DNA from: Vibrio sp. MEBiC08052 | Lineage (GTDB): Bacteria > Pseudomonadota > Gammaproteobacteria > Enterobacterales > Vibrionaceae | Direction of reading: 5' to 3' | DNA length: 64,000 bases | Assembly: GCF_001506075.1 (NCBI RefSeq) | Contig: NZ_KQ947476.1 | Location: 115,934 to 179,933, forward strand | In this document: piece by piece, positions 55,076 to 63,657 of the stretch | Layout: the number at the start of each line of letters is the position of its first letter | Position numbering within the stretch: the stretch's first letter is position 1 | Notes under the pieces: model-generated | What the model saw: the letters and a program-made list of their open reading frames with translations, nothing else | The model's database searches: none | Told to the model about the DNA's origin: nothing | Program-made: the position numbers and the translations under genes

Positions 55076-55819
55076 CTATTTGATAATCTTTAATGCCGTA
55101 TATTCTTGACTCTTGCCGAGTCGGCCTTCATGAACCGGTTGTTCATTGATTTTGATATTCAATTCACTACCAATTTTACTGTCCGTAATCAGCACACTGC
55201 CTTTTTTCATCTTTAAAATATCTGAAAGATTCAACCGAGAGGCTGGTAAATAAGCTTCGACGGTCACCTTGATATTTCTCAGCGATTCTTTTCTAGATAC
55301 TAATTCTTTTCTTGACCCTGAGTGATATTCAGCGACAGGAGAAACCTCCAGAACCGAACTTTCAATCACAAGGTTCAGCAAGCGATTTTCAAAATGATAT
55401 CCACCGGTTTTCAATCCTGAAATATCTAAAACCGGTTCCTTGTCCTGACAAAAATCAATCACCTCCGATGGATATAACTCACGAGATAATTCACTCAGAA
55501 ATTCCTGATAAGCACTGAGTAATAATCGCTCAATTAACACCATCTGCCGTTCTGGTTCCGAAATGTCTGCGCCCAAAATGAATGTCGCCAGCTCCGCTAA
55601 ATAGGATTCAGAAAGCGCAATAAATACCCGCCCCCGCCCAATCCGACAACTTAACCACTGCGGCTGAGCATCGATATCATCAATCTGCTTCCCTCGGGGA
55701 AGACCTACTGGCACATCAGACAAAGAAGCCCAGGTTGAGGACCACTGTCTGAAAATATTGCCTACCATCTCTTGCAAGAAAGAAAGTTCTTTCGGATTTG
55801 AAAATCTGACCGGTCTCAT
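55076..55819 (-). CDS. fliM: Short FliM-like C-ring protein
   Basis: 247 aa against about 330-360 for typical FliM. The C-terminal SpoA domain is clear (NIKVTVEAYLPASRLNLSDI, KKGSVLITDSKIGSELNIKI). A middle domain covers about 55-160, but the GGxG block that FliM uses to hold FliG is not seen. The N-terminal CheY-binding motif (LSQxEIDALL type) is missing: the protein starts MRPVRFSNPKELSF. In these respects it is closer to SctQ of injectisomes. That, with the lack of FliG, argues against switchable rotation. Family identification from position and SpoA domain. Confidence 0.78.
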   Translation of the reverse strand: MRPVRFSNPKELSFLQEMVGNIFRQWSSTWASLSDVPVGLPRGKQIDDIDAQPQWLSCRIGRGRVFIALSESYLAELATFILGADISEPERQMVLIERLLLSAYQEFLSELSRELYPSEVIDFCQDKEPVLDISGLKTGGYHFENRLLNLVIESSVLEVSPVAEYHSGSRKELVSRKESLRNIKVTVEAYLPASRLNLSDILKMKKGSVLITDSKIGSELNIKINEQPVHEGRLGKSQEYTALKIIK

Positions 55820-55828
55820 ATTTCGTTC

Positions 55829-57001
55829 TTAACGGGTTGAGTTATAAAGTGTTTCAATCATTTCATTGGCAATACTTAATACCTTCGAGCTACTCTGATA
55901 ACCGCGTTGTACAATCATCATTTCGGCAAACTCTTCAGATAAATCAACGTTAGCCAGTTCAATACTGTCACCCACAATTTTTCCCATAACACCACTGCCC
56001 GGACGCTCAATCGTCATTTCCTGTTCATCCAAAACAGAAAACAGCGCACCATTTTCCTGACGCAGTACCTGAGGAGAGTTAACATTCGCCAATGCCAATT
56101 GAAAAACTGTTTTTTTCTCCGCATTGGCATAAGTCAGTTCTAATTTTCCGGTTTCAGTAAACCGGACTTTGGCTAAGCCGGTTAATGCATGTCCGTCTTT
56201 GACCAATGCTGACATATCCGAAGTATCCCCGGCTGAAAATCCCGTCGTCCCGGAAAAATCAAGCACAATGGGCTCCTGACCACCATTGTCGATTGAAATT
56301 GAGTCGAAACCAGACATGATTCGGCCTTCCGCGTCGTAACGCACCTGACCGGTTGCCACCACATCCCCCTGACTGTTTTTAACCGTCACGGTCCAGCTGA
56401 TTTCACCGGTGGGAATTTCAATGTCATTATTATTGGCATCTTTTTCGGTCCGGGTTAATGCCAACCGATCAGAAAACTCGATGTTATATCCTAAATTTTC
56501 GCCTAACTGATTAAAGGCAGGGACACCAGAAATCGCATAAGACTGGGTATCCGACGAGATATTACCGCTCATCTTGATCGCGGTTGTTGCTTCCGGTGGC
56601 AGGAATCGATAAGCATTAATATCGATGTCAATCAGGCGTCCGCTGGCATCAATACCGGCAACGGCATATCCGGATGTTTCATCGACTAAAATGTTATTTT
56701 TATTGAATGTAAACTGCCCTGCACGCGTGTAATAGGTTTTGCCTTCACCCCGGAGAATGAAATACCCATTGCCGTCAATGGCAACATTGGTTGCGTTCCC
56801 CGTCCGACGAATATCGCCCGGCTTGGAACGAATCGTGTCGCCACTGATATATGTCCCGCTATCGCTGCTGACACTGGAATAGAACACGTCTTTGGCTTTA
56901 AACCCTGGTGTGTTCATATTGGATACATTGTTTGAAATCTGGTTGAGACCTTTAGAGAAACTTAAAAGCCCGGATAATCCATTATAAAAAGACTGAAACA
57001 T
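55829..57001 (-). CDS. flgE: Flagellar hook protein FlgE
   Basis: 390 aa structural subunit of the hook, exported by the type III machinery. The start MFQSFYNGLSGLLSF followed by LNQISNNVSNMNTPGFK is the rod/hook N-terminal helix. The middle holds hook D1/D2 domains, and the C-terminus ends in the coiled helix VDLSEEFAEMMIVQRGYQSS and VLSIANEMIETL. The ATG at 57001 was chosen over 57043 because it begins the conserved helix. Order flgD-flgE, 10-nt gap, as in ordinary flagella. Confidence 0.92.
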   Translation of the reverse strand: MFQSFYNGLSGLLSFSKGLNQISNNVSNMNTPGFKAKDVFYSSVSSDSGTYISGDTIRSKPGDIRRTGNATNVAIDGNGYFILRGEGKTYYTRAGQFTFNKNNILVDETSGYAVAGIDASGRLIDIDINAYRFLPPEATTAIKMSGNISSDTQSYAISGVPAFNQLGENLGYNIEFSDRLALTRTEKDANNNDIEIPTGEISWTVTVKNSQGDVVATGQVRYDAEGRIMSGFDSISIDNGGQEPIVLDFSGTTGFSAGDTSDMSALVKDGHALTGLAKVRFTETGKLELTYANAEKKTVFQLALANVNSPQVLRQENGALFSVLDEQEMTIERPGSGVMGKIVGDSIELANVDLSEEFAEMMIVQRGYQSSSKVLSIANEMIETLYNSTR

Positions 57002-57011
57002 AGTTGTGTTC

Positions 57012-57431
57012 TCATTCTGCGGTGATGACACGGACATTGGCAATCGAAACCCCTTTCAGAAATTGTTCATTTCCGGTATCAACTGTCAGTCTTGCGCCTT
57101 GAGCGGTATATTCAATCGCCTTTACGGTCCCGATAGAATTTCCCCCTATACCTGTCACTTCTACATGTTGCCCCAGCAGTCCGGTGGCCTGCTCTACCGA
57201 GCCCAACGTCAGCAAACTGTCCATTTTTTCATTCATCAGCCGAGTCTGTTCAACTGATGTAAATTGGGCCATCTGAGCCATAAACTGCGCATTATCTACC
57301 GGCTCTAAAGGGTCTTGGAAATTAAGCTGAGCCATAAATAATCGAATAAAATCTTCTTGTGATAAGGTCGTATTATCAAAAGAGTTCACTTGATCTGTCG
57401 CTAACCGGGAACCTATCGCTTCTATACTCAT
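57012..57431 (-). CDS. flgD: Short hook-cap protein FlgD
   Basis: Scaffold for hook assembly. 139 aa; the N-terminal FlgD motif is strong (FDNTTLSQEDFIRLFMAQLN, FQDPLEPVDNAQFMAQMAQF, TSVEQT). The C-terminus holds only a small beta-strand region (VEVTGIGGNSIGTVKAIEYT) rather than the full Ig/tudor domains of the about 230 aa E. coli protein. Short FlgDs exist elsewhere. Located directly before flgE. Confidence 0.88.
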   Translation of the reverse strand: MSIEAIGSRLATDQVNSFDNTTLSQEDFIRLFMAQLNFQDPLEPVDNAQFMAQMAQFTSVEQTRLMNEKMDSLLTLGSVEQATGLLGQHVEVTGIGGNSIGTVKAIEYTAQGARLTVDTGNEQFLKGVSIANVRVITAE

Positions 57432-57437
57432 TATTTT

Positions 57438-58241
57438 CTACACCTTATCGGTTATATTCTGGCGCTCACCATTAATCACTAAGATATGATGGTGACCAAG
57501 ATAACTTTTATTGTCGTGATACCAATTAAATAACGCTTGCTTGTCCGTATTATAATCGCGGATAACTATCTTAATTTGGCCGTCATGGGTACGCACATAA
57601 CTGACATTGCGGGATAAATGCTTGGCGAGAAAGTTCAGCTTCGCTTCGTTAATATGGCGCCCTGCACTCACTTCATTGCCGATATTATTTTTCGATGCAC
57701 CAGACTGTTCGAATTGTTGATACCCGAAACCAACCTTCCCGCCGCCTTGATCAGGCGACGCTATCGTTGAAGACATGGTTGTCATATTGCCACCACTGCG
57801 GTGATTGATCGGCACTTCATGATACGTGAGGTCCCCCGTTGGCACGACGACAGCAGCACTGCGTTTCACGTTCTGCCCAATCATTACACTATCGAGATAA
57901 TCGAGGTGACCATGTGCAAAAGCCGTCAACGGATAGGTTAACGAAACAGCCTGACTATCGTCCGTTTTCTCTGCGTGTACTGCTACCTCTGCTGGTGCAT
58001 CCTCACCTGATTCATCCAAAGCTCGACGTTTCTCCACCAGCCGCTCTTGGATGTCTTGCTGCAATGCATGAATATCATCGTCTGACATCGACGGGGATTG
58101 CTTTGGATGCGGTTCAGGCTTGGCATGACGCAATTCATCCTGAGCGAGCGTGTCCGCAAACAAGCGATCACGCGGATCCCGGTAGGGGTTCGATTGCAGC
58201 AAAAAATGAGCGGCAAGATGGCCTGCGATTTTATCTGTCAT
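57438..58241 (-). CDS. fliK: Putative FliK-like hook/needle length-control protein
   Basis: 267 aa, hydrophilic, mostly disordered N-terminus. Identified mainly by position between fliJ and flgD, where fliK belongs. The last 70 residues (ISRNVSYVRTHDGQIKIVIR-like strand pattern: HDGQIKIVIRDYN) could be a substrate-switch domain, but the usual FliK C-terminal signature is not visible. No TM. Overlaps the fliJ stop by 4 nt. Gene symbol tentative. Confidence 0.5.
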   Translation of the reverse strand: MTDKIAGHLAAHFLLQSNPYRDPRDRLFADTLAQDELRHAKPEPHPKQSPSMSDDDIHALQQDIQERLVEKRRALDESGEDAPAEVAVHAEKTDDSQAVSLTYPLTAFAHGHLDYLDSVMIGQNVKRSAAVVVPTGDLTYHEVPINHRSGGNMTTMSSTIASPDQGGGKVGFGYQQFEQSGASKNNIGNEVSAGRHINEAKLNFLAKHLSRNVSYVRTHDGQIKIVIRDYNTDKQALFNWYHDNKSYLGHHHILVINGERQNITDKV

Positions 58242-58672
58242 TCATATTTCCTGAGTGTATAAGGATGATAATTCGACCAATATTCCAGCAATGTTTGTTC
58301 TTCCTGCTGTTGCTGTATCTGTTGCAATTTCTTCAACTGTTCCTGAGTCTTATTCAGCCGGCCCGTACTTTGTTTCATCTGCAGGCTCAGAGTCGTTCGC
58401 TGTTTTTCCAGTTCGAGCAACTGCTGTAATTGCTCTTTTTTACCGGCTTCTAACCATGCAATCTGCTCCAGATATTCAAAGCGAAGTTCAGGATAGAGCG
58501 TCGGACGATTCATTTGCTCGCAAGTCCGCCGGATCGTCTCTTCAACCCGAGCAATATGCTGTCTGACGGTCTCACAGGCTACGCCGTTCTCTTTTAACTC
58601 GGCTTTGACGCTATCTGTATTGCGTTCGCATACCGTGACAAAACGTTGATACCGGGTCCGTAAACGTTGCAT
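58238..58672 (-). CDS. fliJ: FliJ-like coiled-coil export protein
   Basis: 144 aa from the ATG at 58672, a TTG-initiated reading to 58699 being the alternative. Nearly all heptad-rich coiled coil with many Glu/Gln/Lys (EKQRTTLSLQMKQSTGRLNK). FliJ is the stalk that couples the FliI ATPase to the export gate and is characteristically a small two-helix coiled coil placed after fliI. Sequence conservation is low, so the call rests on position and structure. Confidence 0.65.
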   Translation of the reverse strand: MQRLRTRYQRFVTVCERNTDSVKAELKENGVACETVRQHIARVEETIRRTCEQMNRPTLYPELRFEYLEQIAWLEAGKKEQLQQLLELEKQRTTLSLQMKQSTGRLNKTQEQLKKLQQIQQQQEEQTLLEYWSNYHPYTLRKYE

Positions 58673-58673
58673 A

Positions 58674-60005
58674 TCATGCTGCTGGATGTGCGTTTTCAAT
58701 TATCTTCTCCAGATTCGCCATGATCACATCGTATTCAACATGTGTATTCGGAGACTGCATGAATACTTCTTCAAGCTGGCTTCCACACTCAAGAATCCGA
58801 TCCCGGAATGGATCTTTTCCCTTTTCATACGCACCAATCTCGATTAATCCTTCCAACTCTTGATGCTGCGCCAGAATTCTTCGTACGGCATTCAAAGTCT
58901 TGAGTGCTTCTTCTGTCACGAGCTCACCGATCAGCCGACTTAAACTCAAACCAATATCCACGGCAGGGAACCGACCTTTGGCCGCGATATCCCGCGACAG
59001 CATAATATGCCCGTCAAGAATCCCTCTCATGGTGTCAGTCACCGGCTCGGTAATATCATCGCCTTCAACCAGCACGGTAAACAGCGCGGTGATCGAACCT
59101 TTACCTTTAAAGTTCCCCGTACGCTCCAGCACTTCGGGGAGCAGGCTAAATACTGATGGCGTATACCCTTTGGCTGTCGGTGGTTCACCTGATGCCAGCC
59201 CGATCTCCCGGTGAGCCATTGCAAAACGGGTCATCGAATCGAGCATGAACAGAACGTCCCGACCCTGATCGCAAAAATATTCGGCAATCGCCAATCCGAG
59301 AAAAACCGCATGGCTGCGACCCAATGGCGGCTCATCCGAGGTTGCCACAATCACCACCGAACGACTTAAACCATCTGCGCCCAAACGGTCTTCAATAAAA
59401 TCAACAACCTCTCGCCCCCGTTCTCCCACCAGAACAATCACATTGAGCTGTTCTTGCTCTCCCTGCGCGCACATTCCCAACAGAGTGCTTTTTCCCACAC
59501 CACTGCCGGCAAAAATCCCCATGCGTTGTCCCAGCCCTATCGGCAAAAGAGTATCAATGACCTTAATGCCGGTATGCAGTCGTTGTTTAATCCGGGCGCG
59601 ATGCAGGGGGTTATGTGCTTGCACTCTTCTCAGTGGATACTGGGCTTCGGTTGCTATCGTCCCCTGATCATCCAGCGGTTCACCAAAAGCATTAATCACG
59701 CGCCCGACCAACGCGAACCCGACATTCACTTTTGACTGGACACCCAACCCCTGTACCAAACTGTGGGCGCTGATCCCTTCCATGTTGCGAAATGGCATAA
59801 GAATGGTTTTATCATCGTGGAAACCGATCACTTCCGCATCAACCGAAGCTGTCATACTTTCCCCGAAAATCCGGCATCGCTCGCCGACAAAAACATTGAG
59901 CCCGACCGCTTCTACGGTCAATCCGACCGAACGGACAATCTGACCGTATTTTTTGCCCGGCTTCATTCTTCGAATGTCATCACACAATGCAGTAAACATC
60001 AGCAT
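58674..60005 (-). CDS. fliI: Flagellum-specific ATPase FliI
   Basis: 443 aa hexameric export ATPase at the base of the machine. Walker A GIFAGSGVGKSTLLG (about 163-177), Walker B region DVLFMLDSMTRFA, and GEPPTAKGYTPSVFSLLPEV are diagnostic of the FliI/SctN/F1-beta-like family. Standard length. Order fliH-fliI-fliJ, with 7-nt overlap to fliH. Confidence 0.94.
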   Translation of the reverse strand: MLMFTALCDDIRRMKPGKKYGQIVRSVGLTVEAVGLNVFVGERCRIFGESMTASVDAEVIGFHDDKTILMPFRNMEGISAHSLVQGLGVQSKVNVGFALVGRVINAFGEPLDDQGTIATEAQYPLRRVQAHNPLHRARIKQRLHTGIKVIDTLLPIGLGQRMGIFAGSGVGKSTLLGMCAQGEQEQLNVIVLVGERGREVVDFIEDRLGADGLSRSVVIVATSDEPPLGRSHAVFLGLAIAEYFCDQGRDVLFMLDSMTRFAMAHREIGLASGEPPTAKGYTPSVFSLLPEVLERTGNFKGKGSITALFTVLVEGDDITEPVTDTMRGILDGHIMLSRDIAAKGRFPAVDIGLSLSRLIGELVTEEALKTLNAVRRILAQHQELEGLIEIGAYEKGKDPFRDRILECGSQLEEVFMQSPNTHVEYDVIMANLEKIIENAHPAA

Positions 60006-60685
60006 GATTCTCCATGCTTCATCAGAACTTGCATCAACTGCTCCAGTTTGGTGCTGAGCCTCAGATCCAGGCGGCCATGACGAGATTTCAAAATGACACC
60101 GCCGGCTTCTAAGCTGGGTGCTTCTGAAAACCGAACCGCCGGATGTTGTGCTATCAGTGATGTTTGTTGCTTCAATAACGCGAAATCTGCCGGGCTGAGC
60201 TGAAACTCAAGATGTTGTTCATGCTGATACTCATCCAACAATGGACGCAACACACACTCAATTCGCTGTGTATTTTCAAGAAAGTCCTTGCTGATGATCT
60301 GGCAAACCGCAGCAAATACCACGTCAATCAATTCAGATTTCACCCGCTCAACAACCCGCTGTTGCTCTTGGTGTATCGATGCCACCGATTGTTCGAGGAT
60401 ATCCACTACCTGTTCGAGCCGGGCACGGCGTTCATTTAATCGCACAATTGTCTGGTCTTTGAGCTCAGTCTGTGTGTCTCTGACACCAGCCTGATAACCT
60501 TCGGCAATCCACTGTTCTTTGAGCTGCTGCTCCCTTGCTGCATATTCCGCTTCCAGCGCCGTTTGGATTGCCATACGCAGTTGTTCCTGATCATGGCTCG
60601 CAGTGTGTCGGGCGTGTTTATCGGCCGTTGGATAAGTATCGGACGGTGCAGTTTGCCAAATGTGCGGTTCAACGATTTTACCCAT
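59999..60685 (-). CDS. fliH: FliH-like ATPase regulator
   Basis: 228 aa. The N-terminal half is a charged Gln/Glu-rich coiled coil (EAEYAAREQQLKEQWIAEGY), and the C-terminal half has the FliH/SctL-like helix-sheet domain with SELIDVVFAAVCQIISKDF. In flagella FliH links FliI to the C-ring protein FliN. Assigned by position and architecture. Its stop overlaps the fliI start by 7 nt. Confidence 0.82.
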   Translation of the reverse strand: MGKIVEPHIWQTAPSDTYPTADKHARHTASHDQEQLRMAIQTALEAEYAAREQQLKEQWIAEGYQAGVRDTQTELKDQTIVRLNERRARLEQVVDILEQSVASIHQEQQRVVERVKSELIDVVFAAVCQIISKDFLENTQRIECVLRPLLDEYQHEQHLEFQLSPADFALLKQQTSLIAQHPAVRFSEAPSLEAGGVILKSRHGRLDLRLSTKLEQLMQVLMKHGESC

Positions 60686-60687
60686 TA

Positions 60688-61125
60688 CTACTCCGCCACG
60701 GTGCCATCACCGATCATCAACTGAAAAATTCGCTCCCGGACGTATGAGGCAGTTTTGGCACATGGCTGCTCAGCATCAGGTTCAAGCCAATGCCAACCAT
60801 ATCGGTTCGCAAATTCATTACGTAAGCAAGCCGGTAACTTTTGATTCATTTGCATACCGGAAACTGTATCGAGAGCCGAGAGCTGCTCAGACAAAGAATC
60901 CAGACGTGATTTTTTTAAGCGAGCTTGCTGATAAGCCGTGGCATATTCCCGGAGAATGACATCCTGTAGTCCACGATTCGTTTCAATAATGGCCCGGAAT
61001 TTATCCGCATCCTGACGCAGCTCAAGCGTAATATCTTCAGGAAGCTGTGTGAGTAGCCAGTTGCTGTCATCAGGATGAAGAGTGGCTAGTTTTGCTGATA
61101 TTTTCTTAAGCGCGACCTGACTCAT
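60688..61125 (-). CDS. Unknown 145 aa protein in the FliG slot
   Basis: Located exactly between fliF and fliH, where every usual flagellar operon has fliG (about 330 aa). It overlaps the fliF stop by 4 nt (ATGA). It is helical, begins MSQVALKKISAKLATLHPDD and has a distant echo of the FliG N-domain in NWLLTQLPEDITLEL, but no FliG middle or C-domain and no charged torque helix is present. Later part is Leu/Ala/Gln-rich, then a 'CLRNEFANRYGWHWLEP' stretch. It may be a FliF-FliM adaptor, comparable in role to SctK of injectisomes. Family not recognised. Confidence 0.6.
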   Translation of the reverse strand: MSQVALKKISAKLATLHPDDSNWLLTQLPEDITLELRQDADKFRAIIETNRGLQDVILREYATAYQQARLKKSRLDSLSEQLSALDTVSGMQMNQKLPACLRNEFANRYGWHWLEPDAEQPCAKTASYVRERIFQLMIGDGTVAE

Positions 61126-62552
61126 GATGCTTTTTCCTTCACCAGATCTTCAATTTTCAACCAGTCTTCAACTTCTTTCAGCAGAGTTTCCCTTTCACTG
61201 ATCGACAGTCTTGCGGTGGTTTTCCGCTGGCGGGCCAGACGATAAAAACCGAAGCCAATCAGGCATAACAGCATCATGACCGCACCAATACTGCTCCAAA
61301 ACACCATTGGCCGGGCAAACAGCTGTTGCCATGTTGTCACCGATGCTGTCGGCTGGTGTTGCAGCCCGGCCACAGGTGGTATCGGAGCTGTCACAACATG
61401 GGTATCAGGGGCTTGCGGTTCCGATACGAGATAGTTCGGCAGGGATTTGACGGTAATCACATCGCCTCGGTGGTGATCAACCCCGACCGTTGCAGCAATT
61501 AAATCCTGTACTGAGGATAACTCCTGAGCGGTGAGCTTCTGATTAATCACCACAGCAACGGTTAAACGCGATATTTGCCCGATGGCACTTTCGGTATCAA
61601 TCACTGCTTTGCCATAGTCGAGTTCTTCCTCAACGCTGCTTTTTTTATGATCTTTCACCTTGGGTTGATTGGTTTCATCGCGGGTTTCGACCCGACGCTT
61701 CACAAAGCCTTTTTCACGATTCTCAATCGGGGTCAGCTCTTGTCTTTGCGAATGGGTCTTATCAAAATCAAGGGCAGTGTTGACACCGACCTGATAATTG
61801 CCGCTACCGAAAATCGGTGTCAGGAGGCCGTCAATTTTATTGACCAGATACAATTCCAGCTTCTGCTGATAATCGACCCGCGTCATTGAAGCGGAAACAT
61901 CGAACTCATTATCAGGCTGGTATGAATTCCCCTGTGCATCGAGAACAGTCACATTCTGAGCCACCAATCCGGCAACCGAAGCCGCAACCAGTTGTTGGAG
62001 GGCGCTGACCTGCTGAGGATTCAGCGGCTGCTGATTAACCGTAACAACAGTGACGGATGCTTTGGTTTGCTCGGTATTTTTCTGGAATGCCCGTTTCTCA
62101 GGAATCGACAGATGGACTCTGGCTTGCTGATACATTTGATTGGCGGTTATCGTGCGCGCCAGTTCACCTTCAAGCGCGCGCTGATAATTCACTTTCTGGG
62201 CAAATTCGGTTAAACCGAAATCCGCATCGTCAAATAGCTCGAAGCCAACTGGTTTACCCATCGCCATATTCTCGGCACTCAGGTTTAAGCGGGTTTGATC
62301 GACCTGACTTTCATCCACTTTAATCGTTGAACCGCCGTCTGCTAAAACAAAAGGGATCTCCATTGCTTGCAGCTGCTGGGTTACTTGTGCGGCATCCATC
62401 TGATCTAAATGAGAGAACAGCACATGGTACTTCGGCTGATACAGCCACCAGACGGTCAGTGAAGCAGTCAACAACAGCGTGACAACGCCAAAACCCAAAA
62501 TGAATTTTTTACTGGATGAATACTGCCGCCATGCTTGAGTAAAAGCATTCAT
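61122..62552 (-). CDS. fliF: MS-ring protein FliF
   Basis: 476 aa (E. coli about 550). TM1 (FILGFGVVTLLLTASLTVWW, about 18-37), then the periplasmic ring-building modules with FGLTEFAQKVNYQRALEGEL, ARTI and VSALQQLVAASVAGLVAQNV. TM2 (FWSSIGAVMMLLCLIGFGFY, about 414-433) is followed by a cytosolic tail of only about 40 residues (ISERETLLKEVEDWLKIEDL). The usual FliF has a longer tail ending in the helices that bind FliG. Stop of fliE and start overlap by 1 nt. Confidence 0.92.
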   Translation of the reverse strand: MNAFTQAWRQYSSSKKFILGFGVVTLLLTASLTVWWLYQPKYHVLFSHLDQMDAAQVTQQLQAMEIPFVLADGGSTIKVDESQVDQTRLNLSAENMAMGKPVGFELFDDADFGLTEFAQKVNYQRALEGELARTITANQMYQQARVHLSIPEKRAFQKNTEQTKASVTVVTVNQQPLNPQQVSALQQLVAASVAGLVAQNVTVLDAQGNSYQPDNEFDVSASMTRVDYQQKLELYLVNKIDGLLTPIFGSGNYQVGVNTALDFDKTHSQRQELTPIENREKGFVKRRVETRDETNQPKVKDHKKSSVEEELDYGKAVIDTESAIGQISRLTVAVVINQKLTAQELSSVQDLIAATVGVDHHRGDVITVKSLPNYLVSEPQAPDTHVVTAPIPPVAGLQHQPTASVTTWQQLFARPMVFWSSIGAVMMLLCLIGFGFYRLARQRKTTARLSISERETLLKEVEDWLKIEDLVKEKAS

Positions 62553-62854
62553 TACACTTGCATCCTCAGTAATTCTTGAAGTCCTTCAACGGCTTTATCT
62601 CTGACTGTGACAGCCAGTTGCATGGTCATATTGGCTTCTTCGACAGCTAACATCACATCCTGCACATCAGCCTGACCCAGCGCGAAAGATTCTGTCATCT
62701 GATCGGCTTTCACCACCGACTGATTAACATGATCGAGGCCGTCTTCAATCATATCCAAAAAGTCTACTTGAGGATTCTGTGTCGGAGACACAAGCTCAGT
62801 AGAAGATAATTCAAGTATCTGGCGTCCAGATATTGGTGTTATTGCATCCATCAT
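62552..62854 (-). CDS. fliE: MS-ring/rod adaptor FliE
   Basis: 100 aa. The C-terminal helix is family-like: DHVNQSVVKADQMTESFALG, QADVQDVMLAVEEANMTMQL and DKAVEGLQELLRMQV. FliE joins the MS ring to the rod and is exported first. Standard size. 14 nt after flgC. Confidence 0.93.
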   Translation of the reverse strand: MMDAITPISGRQILELSSTELVSPTQNPQVDFLDMIEDGLDHVNQSVVKADQMTESFALGQADVQDVMLAVEEANMTMQLAVTVRDKAVEGLQELLRMQV

Positions 62855-62868
62855 ATTCGCTTTACGTT

Positions 62869-63276
62869 TTAGTTATTACCCAATTGCAATATGCTCTTAC
62901 CCATCGATGACGCAGCATTGTAGATGCGTAAATTCGCTTCGTAGGCCCGGTTTGCTCTGGTGACATCAATCAGTTGCTGAGTCGTATCAATATCTGGCCG
63001 CCAGACCAGGCCATGACTGTCAGCCGTCGGATCGGAAGGGGAGTAAGATGACTTTAACGAGGCGACTTCAGCAATGACCTGCGGCTCGCTGTCCTGCCCG
63101 CTTACCATTTCCGCAAATGTCTGGTTCTGAGCGGACACATGATAAAGCGGTACCGATTGCCCCGGTTTAACGGTTTTATTGGCATTGGCAATATTTAAAC
63201 CGGCTGCTTCAAGCAGCACTCTCTGGTAATCCAAGCCTTGTGCTGCAATTGCTTTAATTTCTGATAAAGCCATCAA
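62869..63276 (-). CDS. flgC: Proximal rod protein FlgC
   Basis: 135 aa rod subunit. N-terminal ALSEIKAIAAQGLDYQRVLL, EAAGLNIANANKT is the conserved rod helix; the C-terminus has the WRPDIDTTQQLIDVTRANRA, YEANLRIYNAASSMGKSILQ pattern. The N-terminal motif reads AGLNIANANKT in place of the usual 'NIANAnTtg', a slight drift. 1 nt after flgB. Confidence 0.92.
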   Translation of the reverse strand: MMALSEIKAIAAQGLDYQRVLLEAAGLNIANANKTVKPGQSVPLYHVSAQNQTFAEMVSGQDSEPQVIAEVASLKSSYSPSDPTADSHGLVWRPDIDTTQQLIDVTRANRAYEANLRIYNAASSMGKSILQLGNN

Positions 63277-63277
63277 T

Positions 63278-63652
63278 CTACCCCTTAATTCCCATGCGGA
63301 CTAAGCCCAGCCTTCGGTTTAACAGTTCAGCCATTGTCTGATATTTGCCGGCAGCCTGACTTGAAGCCAGCACCTCCTCGTCCAGTTTGACTGACTGATG
63401 TTTGTGATTGTCCCGGACATCGGCCAAATCTTCGATACGCTCACCTTGATAAGCACCGATTCGCTGCATCAGTTCAGTTCGGGTATGGCTTTGACTGAGT
63501 GACTCAAGTACCGTGTCAAAATTTACTGTTTTCGCGGTATATCCCGCAGTATTAACATTGGCAACATTCACAGCGGTTACTTGCTGTTTGTACTGCTGCA
63601 TATCCATAGAAAGCACTAACAATCGCGTTGTAATTTCGTCAATCACCTGCAC
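63278..63652 (-). CDS. flgB: Proximal rod protein FlgB
   Basis: 124 aa rod subunit. Opens with a helix QVIDEITTRLLVLSMDMQQY and VTAVNVANVNTAGYTAKTVNFD, which is the FlgB N-terminal signature (NxANxxTpGYka). The C-terminal helix is QAAGKYQTMAELLNRRLGLV. Directly ahead of flgC with one nt between. Confidence 0.91.
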   Translation of the reverse strand: MQVIDEITTRLLVLSMDMQQYKQQVTAVNVANVNTAGYTAKTVNFDTVLESLSQSHTRTELMQRIGAYQGERIEDLADVRDNHKHQSVKLDEEVLASSQAAGKYQTMAELLNRRLGLVRMGIKG

Positions 63653-63657
63653 GTCCT

